Shown piece after piece: positions 56,781 through 64,000 of a stretch of DNA of 64,000 nt (position 1 is the stretch's first letter; each line of letters begins with the position of its first letter). Under the pieces are notes generated by a model. The model was not told the DNA's origin. It saw nothing but the letters and a program-made list of their open reading frames with translations, and ran no database searches. The stretch covers positions 1 through 64,000 of the forward strand of contig JADDOH010010282.1 in assembly GCA_016648135.1 (NCBI GenBank), in the 5' to 3' direction. Made by a program: the position numbers and the translations under genes. This DNA is from Agrypnia vestita (Eukaryota; Arthropoda; Insecta; Trichoptera; Phryganeidae).

Positions 56781-56852
56781 CGCGGTCCATGACGTGAGGC
56801 GGGCCGCCCAAGCGGTACGCCTCGTCCTCCGACGGGCCGACGCAGGTGATAG
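56775..56852 (-). other. possible small exon (weak)
   Basis: Minus strand TTTGTCTTACTTGAGAGTTTCACTAG could be a splice acceptor ending at about 56,853. The following CpG-rich frame reads SEDEAYRLGGPPHVMDRAW before running into the minisatellite. No family recognised; composition alone could explain it. Confidence 0.15.
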
Positions 56853-56999
56853 TCCTAGTGAAACTCTCAAGTAAGACAAAGTGATCCATTTGTTTTTATC
56901 CATGTATTGAAGTGTGACCTTTACGAAATAGTCCCGAACATAGTAGTAATTATCGAACAATATCAATTTTTATATTCCACAACATTATTTCAATTTGTA

Positions 57000-57700
57000 C
57001 CTTCTCTGTCATCTTTGGTAAATTGTAAAATCGCCAAAGTTTTCATAAATTTAATGTCCATACAAATTTGTGTTTCATTTGTGGTCAACTGGTCGATGAA
57101 CTATAATAATACTGAACCCACCCAACACCTGAGATATAGAGAGTCCGCCTACCCACCTAGCCGAGGCATAAAAAACTATAGGTGAGTACTGCTCCAGGTA
57201 TCACATGACATCAAAATTGTTATAAAGGAGCCACTTATTACACTCATCTATTACAGTATCTGTCTCTTCCAAAATCATGTTTCCTATAAATATATACTTC
57301 GTATAAAATATCGAATTATTAAATCCTCGATGACTGCATTAATTTTTTTTCGATATTTCTGCCGTTGCTTTTTTATCCCTCAAGTTTTTTTTAAATTCTA
57401 ACACTAATTCTAATAAATATCTAGTAGGTAAAAATACAAAAATAAAGTGGTATTAAAGGATAAAGGGCGGTTATTGGAGCTATGCCGTGTAAATAGGCAC
57501 AGCTGCAGGGAGACCAATTGTCTGTGTAAAGAATAACCGTCTTAAACAAGTCAATCGGGATAAAATCAGACCCAAAACCACCACAAGGATATCAACTGAC
57601 TTACCGGATGACTGGATCCTGGATCTTCTTGCACAAACTGCTTGTGTGATTAATTAGTTTATTTAGAATTCGATAAGCGCGCTGTTATGTCTTGCTCTTG
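57000..57700. other. mostly AT-rich; one unassigned coding-like patch
   Basis: 57,510-57,655 on plus reads without stop, VKNNRLKQVNRDKIRPKTTT then STDLPDDWILDLLAQTACVI. I recognise no family; it may be an old exon or retroelement piece. Confidence 0.25.
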
Positions 57701-58150
57701 TAGGTAGGCATGTTGCGGCGAAGATTCAATATTGTTGTATACCTTGTGCCGGGGCGAGCGGACCAACACGGACAAACACAGCGGCACGATTCACTCCTCA
57801 AAATTAGCGGCAGTATTATGAATCACATTGTGATGGCGAGGTTTATTAATTTATATAAAAGGAATGCGATGCATAAAAAATGTCACTGCCTACGCTTCAA
57901 GGTCAGAATGCGAAGTGAGCGTTATCACCTTAGAGTATATGGATGGATTGTATATACTCTAAGGTTATCACCTACTCGTGCGACATCTGTCGTCGCGTTC
58001 TAAGCCATTTAGCCAGGGAAGAGTCACTCCGGATGGCCTTTGGCCGGACCAATACCGCGATCGACATAACAGGCAAAAAGACAATAATCCTTGGCAAACA
58101 GGTAGGGTATGCACGCCAAATATCGTCTCGTTTTGGTAAAAAAAAATTAC
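57700..58150 (+). other. coding-like segment of unknown nature
   Basis: Before the hairpin a frame of about 75 codons is open (from 57,710), after it two frames stay open to about 58,140; one contains YSCDICRRVLSHL, which has a CxxC but no matching His pair. GC content is higher than the flanks. Could be a broken gene or old transposase; no call is made. Confidence 0.2.
57921..57972. repeat. hairpin flanked by 9-bp direct repeats
   Basis: GTTATCACC at 57,921-57,929 and 57,964-57,972 encloses a hairpin with 13-bp arms (57,928-57,940 and 57,952-57,964; CCTTAGAGTATAT) and an 11-base loop. It looks like a tiny insertion with target duplication. Confidence 0.85.
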
Positions 58151-58439
58151 AGGTAAAATAATTAATAAAATGTCAAGTATTAGGTACAACATTCGTTTAT
58201 TCTTAAAAACTCGATAAATTTGTTATAAATTCTACAAAGACAGCTTTAACAAAAGAGAAAAAATACTAAAAATATTTTTTTTGGGCTCCCTTCCAATTTC
58301 GTCCCGGGGATGATATTGAAATCACAATAATTAGTACCTACTCATAATAATATTATATAAAATTAGTATTTAGTAATCATATTGTAATATCTAATTAGTC
58401 CTTTGTCAAGGTTTAAGTAATTCTAATTTTTCAGACATT

Positions 58440-59060
58440 TTCAGATAAATTTAGGTCCTGGATTTTCAACGCAATCCTCATGCATCCATTGGAAACACTT
58501 GATGCATCATATCCATTTTAATCCCTTTTTGTTTTGGGAAAAGCTTTTACTACAAACTGGGCATTCAGCGTCTCATTGTCGCTATCTTCTTCGTCAGAAG
58601 AGACCAAAATTGGATCATTATCTGATGTTTCCTCATCAGAAGATTGTCTCTTTTGCCTACAGTTTTAGTTTTTTTTTACACTGTCTGTCCCTTTTTTCCC
58701 GCTACTCCTTTATAATTCTCATTCCGCTTTTTTCCTGCACCTATTATTTTTTGTTTATGTGGTGAGGCCGTGAACATGGCTTTGCCCTAAGTAGTTGAGG
58801 ATGAGGGCGGTTCAATGATTGGAACAGGCTGCACATCTGCTGGAACTATAAAAGGATGAAGAGTTTTCTGCTTGTAATAATGGAGTTGTTGTTGATGTTG
58901 CTCTTGTGGAGTCCGAAGGTGATGAGACGTCATTTACCAAAGCTGTTGTGTTATGTTTATTGGTTAAAGAAGGAGCAAGCGATGTTTTGACCTTGGACCT
59001 AATATCTTCCCGGGGACGACATTGGGTACATAGATGTAGAGGAACGATATTAGGAATTTG
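58440..59060 (-). pseudogene. pogo/Tigger-like transposase C-terminus, decayed
   Basis: Minus strand, broken by stops: VPLHLCTQCRPREDI, a Ser/Thr-rich linker, KRQSSDEETSDNDPILVSSD then EEDSDNETL, then ECPVCSKSFSQNKKGLKWI, a stop, and CIKCFQWMHEDCVENPGPKF. An acidic serine-rich stretch followed by a C-x2-C...W-x2-C-x2-C...H-x2-C zinc finger is what ends pogo/Tigger-like transposases and related domesticated genes. The DDE core was not found upstream. Confidence 0.6.
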
Positions 59061-60180
59061 CTTTTTGTTTTAACAAGCACATTAAAAAAAATTTTAAATT
59101 ATTAAAACCATTAAAAAAAACACAATATGTCATAACCTCAAATTTTTAAATCGCGTTAAATCATACATAATAACGTTCATTTAAACAAAATTTTAATTTC
59201 AATAAGTCAAGAATATCGATATTTAATCAAGTCAGAGAATATTTCAATAAAAAACTCATCTTCAACAGTTTTTCCTTTTTCAAATATCTTGTTGTAGGAG
59301 TGACGTTTCACCGTTGCTTTTTTACAACGGCCGACTGAGGTAATTAACTTTTGATTTGATATCAAAACCAGATGAAATTGCTTGAGAAAAAAAAAGGCGG
59401 GAGTCGAAATTAGGCCATTGTACCTTATTGAACAAGGATTTTTTTATTAATTAAACGATTAATTAATTAATTAATAATAATTAATTAATTTATTATGTGT
59501 AAACAAATTTAAAAGCTATTTGCACTATTTTCTACTATTTGCAAAACAGACTGGCTTGTTTAATTTATTGGCACTTTATTATGATTACATTTAGTAAACC
59601 CTGGTTAATTTCTCCAGAAAAAATACTATAGGACTGTGAATAAAACAAATAATCTCTCGTGGCAGGACCGCAACTTTCCGGGGCCAGTTTCGCCGAATTG
59701 CTCTTTCAACAAGCACATCTTCTTTTTGATTTTCCAGTAAAGAATTAATTACCTTGGCAAGTCGTTTCCACAGCATCGGACCTACTCTGAAAATAACAGT
59801 ATTCCTCTTTTGTTGGCCGTTGCCCCAACACTCAAAAATAGAGAAGCATCAAGACACCTGTCAAAATTGGATCGTTTTATTTCATTTCTCTCATAATATT
59901 TAAACTCTTTGAATGAGCGAAATTAGTAGATAAGTGTGAAACAAACTGTTTTGTACCAACTTTGAAAATAATATTCGTAGGCTTTTTTAATATAATATTT
60001 CACATTTTTCGATAAAAAACATAATTGTTTATTTTATTTTTTACATTATTTAGAATTTCTCTAAAAGTGTATTCTAAAACATGTTATATTCGTAATGTTT
60101 ATAAAATATTTTACATTGCACTTTAATATGAGAAAACTCATATATGTATTTATTAAAAAAAGAAATATTTTAGGTATAAC
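59060..60180. other. AT-rich stretch, no firm gene
   Basis: The minus strand is open for 61 codons at 59,591-59,776 (MLWKRLAKVINSLL..., AIRRNWPRKV...), preceded by an acceptor-like TTATTTTCAG at about 59,790. It might belong to the transposase remnant to its right on minus, but I cannot show it. 59,450-59,490 is a TTAATTAA repeat. Confidence 0.25.
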
Positions 60181-60189
60181 ATTGTTATA

Positions 60190-60560
60190 AACACTATATT
60201 ACGCTCTAGTCTAGTCAGTTTTACAATATGGTATTATCTCATGGGGTAGTGCATTAAACTACTAGAAATTGACTATAAAGATCATTCTTAAAAAACCTAA
60301 TGATTATCCAACAATCGACCCTTTTAATAAATTACAAGTCCCCACATTCAAAGTATTTATAAACAAAATTGCATTCTTCAACTTTATAAAAGTTTTTACA
60401 GTAATAACGAGCTGACACAAAGAGTGTCAAGTAGCAGAAATATAAAATTTGGTAAATTACATATCGCTGTGATACATACCACAGCTGCTCAGCATCACTA
60501 CACATTTAGAGGTGTGAAATGGTTTAACGTTGTTTGTTGAAATGAGGATTGAAAAAAAAT
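60190..60560 (+). pseudogene. LINE RT/thumb and tail fragment
   Basis: SVLQYGIISWGSALN, KIILKKPNDYPTIDPFNKLQ, VPTFKVFINKIAFFNFIKVF then TTAAQHHYTFRGVKWFN. Order fits the post-palm region and C-terminal tail of CR1/jockey-like LINEs. Several stops interrupt it; unlike the RTE-type pieces it has no YGSETW block. Confidence 0.65.
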
Positions 60561-61120
60561 ATGAGGCATTTAAGAAAAACGTACATTCAAAGTGAATAAT
60601 TTTTTTTTTATTATATATGTAAACCACCTACTTATTACTAAATTGTGTACACATTTTATTCACATTATTTATTAATTCTCTAGAATAATACATAATATAT
60701 TTAAAATGTAATGATAATCCTCCTACACACGAGTTTGTGTCACTAATGTAGAAGAGAAATATCCATTATAAGTAAACTGTCTTTATCTTTATTAAAAAAA
60801 TATATATTTTGATAATAAATTTTAAAATATAAAAAAAAATATTACAGGAGATCCATTTGTTAGGGCTATTAACGACCCGTTGAAGTTTTTAATTTCTAAG
60901 TTAAAAATAAAACGAATGAATTATGCCGAAAATATTAACAAAATAAATATAATGGAGATTGTTACTTTTTGAAAATGTCTTTCGTGAATACGACTGGTCG
61001 TGTTATCAAGTTTCAAAGTGTTTGAAATTAATAAATAAAATAATATATTATAAATAAAAAAGCCATCACCAGTATTGCCAGTAACACAGGAACTAGTAGT
61101 TTTAACTAAGATGAAGAAAG
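60560..61120. other. AT-rich stretch, no gene seen
   Basis: No repeat or exon recognised. Confidence 0.45.
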
Positions 61121-61255
61121 AGACGAAGCTATTTATGTGAGAAACGTGTATGGAGGTATCTTATACGATGGCCCAGGGCTTATAACCTATATGAGCCGGC
61201 TTAATCATCATTCCACACAATGCAAGGTTCACCAATTCCATCGTAGGAACATCCA
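61120..61255 (-). repeat. repeat family D, diverged fragment
   Basis: GAGACGAAGCT, GTATGGAGGTATCTTA, GGGCTTATAACCTAT, GAGCCGGCTTAATCATCATTCC, CACACAATGCAAGG follow the complement of the 35,000-region units in order. Confidence 0.55.
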
Positions 61256-61389
61256 AATTATCAAATTTTTTAAATTTGTATGTATATAAATATGTTCCAA
61301 TTCTGGAAACCTTCCATGTATTTGATTGGACTATGCTAGAGACATCCTTTCTCTAAAAATAGTATACATAGATTCGCGACTGGTAATGA

Positions 61390-61590
61390 TCTCAATTATA
61401 ATAATTTTGTTGTCTGTCCGTCCGTCTGTTCCTGTAACATCGTGTAACGTACGTAATTTAGTTCAAATTCACGTCTAAAAATATAAATTAAACGGTCTGA
61501 GATGGGGCTTGAACCATGGGACCCAACCACCGAACAAGGAGGCGGCAATGCTATGTGATGTCGCTACTGTCGAGCCTGCATTATTCGTCA
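61390..61590 (-). mobile_element. family B tRNA-like repeat, 3' part
   Basis: Read on minus: AATAATGCAGGCTCGACAGT, GCCGCCTCCTTGTTCGGTGG, B box GGTTCAAGCCCC, ATCTCAGACCGTTTAATTTA, tail TAAATTACGTACGTTACACG and ACAGACGGACGGACAGACAA. Same order as 26,425-26,600. Confidence 0.78.
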
Positions 61591-61659
61591 AAAATACAAT
61601 ACACATACTAAAATTTATTTTCTTTATTTACACTGCCTACATAAAGATTTTATCTTATA

Positions 61660-61835
61660 TCAGTGCCATCTCCAACGTGGTACATTAGATACAGTACCTG
61701 GCTCTCACTCAGGGGGCTCGGGTTCGAATCCTCGGTGCGGAATATATTTTTATATAATTTAATTCTATTATATATTTTTTATTTTTGATTATATTTTGGT
61801 GTCTACTGTAATTATAATGAATTAATTTAGTCGTT
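61660..61835 (+). mobile_element. tRNA-Gly-like SINE, family C, copy 2
   Basis: GGCTCTCACTCAGGGGGCTC, B box GGGTTCGAATCCTC, GGTGCGGAATAT and a tail with TTTTGGTGTCTACTGTAATT. It matches 22,975-23,090, with a degraded A-box part. Confidence 0.65.
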
Positions 61836-61989
61836 AGAGTGATATTGTAATTAAAGGACAGTATCGCGTTAATTTATCACTAAATTAATAGCCTTACCTG
61901 CCGGTAATGTTAAAAAAATTAAAATATATTATTTTGGTAAAAATCGTTAGAATTTACTTATTTATTTTTATAAGTAATTTTTGAATAAT

Positions 61990-62058
61990 AAAAATATTTT
62001 TTGTATGGGCGGGAATCGAACCAAGCACCCGCACCGCTAGGCGAGCGCTCTACAAAGC
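61990..62058 (-). repeat. tRNA-like pseudogene or SINE head
   Basis: Minus: TTTGTAGAGCGCTCGCCTAG, GGTGCGGGTGCTTGG, TTCGATTCCCGCCC (B box). The T-stem and acceptor stem do not pair well, so a working tRNA is unlikely. Confidence 0.5.
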
Positions 62059-62089
62059 ATTTACAAAAACTTCAAACATTATTTTTTTA

Positions 62090-62240
62090 AGTAAATGAAA
62101 GACTCAAAAAATATACAATAGTATTTTATTTTCTTAACCTGAAATAAGCATATATGTAACTAGAATCCAATAGCTTATCTGATTTTGTTTTCAAAATAAG
62201 AATAATTTTAAAATTGTTATTAAATAAAATAGTTATAGCT
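62090..62240 (-). repeat. partial copy of the 12,579-13,503 element
   Basis: TATTTTCTTAACCTGAAATAAG, AGCATATATGTAACTAG, ATCTGATTTTGTTTTCAAAA, AAAATTGTTATTAAATAAAA match the complement of 13,210-13,440. Confidence 0.65.
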
Positions 62241-62379
62241 CTGAGCTACGTCCCCAATTCTATAATTATTATTTAATTATTATTAATTTCATAATTCGCC
62301 AAAAAATCATATAGGTATATATAAGATAATGTAGATGAATTTTACACCTATGTTTTAATTGATTTTATTTTGTAGATAT

Positions 62380-62635
62380 TATTTTTACCCACTTGATACT
62401 TTGTAGATATATAATTACTATGTACCTTATGAAAATAAATATCACTGACGAATTCAAAAAATATTATAATTGTGTTCTATAACGCCACTCTGGGACAGGC
62501 GTAGCCTAGTAGAGTGGCATAATCCACAAATTTAACAAAAAAAAGTGTAATTTATCTTATATTTTATTGTTAAACTAGTATTAAGTACCTTTATTTGTAA
62601 ACAAGGATTTTTTTGAAATAAATAAAAAAAAAATG
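62380..62635 (+). mobile_element. LINE 3' UTR with poly(A), second family
   Basis: TACTTTGTAGATATATAATT, GACGAATTCAAAAAATATTA, TCTATAACGCCACTCTGGGA, GTTTACAAATAAAGG-complement and a terminal A-rich tail at 62,615-62,635. It matches 15,848-16,085 on the opposite strand nearly base for base. No ORF2 part was seen upstream, so it is 5'-truncated. Confidence 0.85.
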
Positions 62636-62884
62636 GCAACACTTTGGGATGGATAAAATTCCTTTATCTATGGTTACAAATATTGCGGGTTGAATTTAAA
62701 ATCAGCGTTGAAATGTGAAGCTTTTTAAATTATTTACATATTATCTTATCTTATATTATCTATACCTGATGATGAGAGGGACTGATCCTCTCGAAACTAT
62801 AGTTGTAATTTAATAGCTCATATTGTGTGTGTGTATTACAAAGTAAAGTAAAACATATTTTAAATTATTTTCAAAGCTTTTATC

Positions 62885-63015
62885 CCAATTATAATCATTT
62901 AGTTGTCTGTCTGTATGTCCGTCCGTCCATCTTTTTTTTTTTCCTTTTTATATAAGTAAATCTTATTCCTTAGGAACCGAAATGTAAAAGTACCATCATT
63001 AAGACGAGTTATTTT
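62885..63015 (-). repeat. family B repeat, internally deleted
   Basis: Minus: ATGATGGTACTTTTACATTT, CGGTTCCTAAGGAATAAG head joined by an A-rich stretch to GGACGGACGGACATACAGAC tail; the tRNA-like part is missing, as in 26,596-26,782. Confidence 0.7.
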
Positions 63016-63459
63016 ATATTTATTGTCATAATACGAAGCACGCATACAAACTTTTGGGTTTCAAAAGCATAATTCCACTCTTTTGTACCAATAATATGCA
63101 CCACATAACTTCGAAGAAATATTTCAAAACTGAATAAAATTAATAATTCTTATGTATAAACATGGCATATCGCTAATAATTACCTCGCATTCTGTCATTT
63201 CCGATTTGGAGGAAATTAAAATACCTTGGCTGAGAACAGTGATTCAGTTTCGTGGAAAGTGTAATACCCTAAAATGAAAATAGGGCTGGATTTCACTTAC
63301 GATTTCCGCTATCGAGCTGAAACAGCGGGTGAAAACATCAATTCATGTTGAATAATACAAACATTTTCAAGGTCTTGTAAAATAAGTGATACAATGTTTC
63401 CATACAATACATTGAATCCATTATTTAATTACCAAGAACAACCATTTTACAATTAATTA

Positions 63460-63872
63460 ACTAGCTTTAACCTATCAAAAATGACGGTACTTTTACATAC
63501 CGGTTCCTAAAGAATAATTATTTACTTATTTATAGCCATTATTTTTTATATTTCCCCTACCGGCAGTTAAATAAAATACCCGGCGATTTTGCTAGGTGGA
63601 GCATGAAATGATTTGCGTTTTTTTTTAAGCCCAAGTATGTATTAATAGTATCTTTTTGGCAATCCACGGAAATGTGGCTGTAGCAACATGCGTTAGGCGG
63701 CCGGTTCGGGTTTGCTGGCCAGGGGCTCAAGCCCCATCTCCGGCCGTTTAACTTGTTTTTTTAGCTGTGATTTCGAGCGAAATTACGGACGTTACATGAA
63801 GTTATGGACAGACAGACAGACATACGGACGGATGAACAAACGGATAGACAGACATCGAAATTATTATGTTTG
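63460..63872 (+). mobile_element. family B tRNA-like repeat, full copy
   Basis: The best uninterrupted copy. Head ACTAGCTTTAACCTATCAAA and ACCGGTTCCTAAAGAATAAT; TATATTTCCCCTACCGGCAG; GAGCATGAAATGATTTGCG; tRNA-like TGTAGCAACATGCGTTAGGC to B box GGGGCTCAAGCCCC; CATCTCCGGCCGTTTAA; tail GCGAAATTACGGACGTTACA, GACA/GACGGAC repeats and CGAAATTATTATGTTTGATT. About 410 bp. Confidence 0.85.
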
Positions 63873-64000
63873 ATTTGATTTCTAACCCTTAATTAGATTT
63901 TTTATTTTTACGTTGTCGAAATTAAGCAGAATATTTTTGAGGAATAACTTGGCAATTTGTGTATTTCATATTTTTTAGCATTTCATTAGTTCATATTGTG

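Noticed and set aside
57943..58161. C2H2 zinc-finger gene (YSCDICRR...)
   Set aside because: Only the CxxC half is present; no His pair at the right distance and a competing open frame covers the same bases.
61990..62058. tRNA gene
   Set aside because: A and B box words are present, but the acceptor and T stems do not pair; more likely SINE or pseudogene. The same holds for 22,955 and 61,660.

Overview
The window reads as nuclear DNA of an arthropod, most likely an insect. It is AT-rich, full of non-LTR and LTR retrotransposon remains, Tc1/mariner and other DNA elements, tRNA-derived SINEs and satellite-like tandem repeats, and it holds a short run of the insect telomeric motif (TTAGG)4 near 29,875. 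I cannot name the order or species. I see no rRNA, CRISPR or bacterial-type operon, and no long intact host gene. Most open frames in it belong to mobile elements or are chance.

Layout. 1-6,430: 3' half of a Ty3/gypsy LTR retrotransposon, cut by the left edge. Protease, RT, RNase H and integrase are readable with two frameshifts, followed by about 3 kb of noncoding DNA that contains a degenerate ~140-bp repeat and a possible 3' LTR. 6,850-8,140: 3' end of an R1-clade-like LINE on the minus strand; sister copies of the same family lie at 11,806-12,190 and 32,430-33,515. 8,146-15,200: AT-rich DNA with a DNA-element relic. 15,201-15,691: a long-TIR MITE with TA flanks. 15,848-16,555: 3' end of a second LINE family, whose 3' UTR recurs at 62,380-62,635. 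18,270-19,640: the best host-gene candidate, two minus-strand exons with a TATA box, 5' UTR exon, signal-peptide exon and consensus splice sites. 21,300-26,780: SINEs, mariner remains, foldback elements and a tail-to-tail pair of a tRNA-like repeat (family B), one copy split by a hAT-like MITE. 28,345-48,000: RTE-type LINE fragments, a PIF/Harbinger-like element, a duplicated 377-bp repeat with an 11-bp target duplication, minisatellites and a nearly intact irritans-type mariner (39,593-40,879). 48,850-49,210: an orphan promoter with heat-shock-element-like arrays. 52,554-54,670: a satellite-like array interrupted by a SINE. 56,470-56,780: a GC-rich minisatellite. 58,440-59,060: decayed pogo/Tigger-like transposase. 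60,190 to the end: more LINE and SINE copies.

Nothing here works together as a pathway. The window is a record of nested insertions. Several can be ordered: a 121-bp foldback element cut a LINE after the LINE inserted, a hAT-like MITE cut a family B repeat, and a SINE cut the 52.5-kb array. The items most worth following are the secreted-peptide gene candidate, the orphan heat-shock-like promoter, the 377-bp duplicated element, and several repeat families that I could not assign to a known class.
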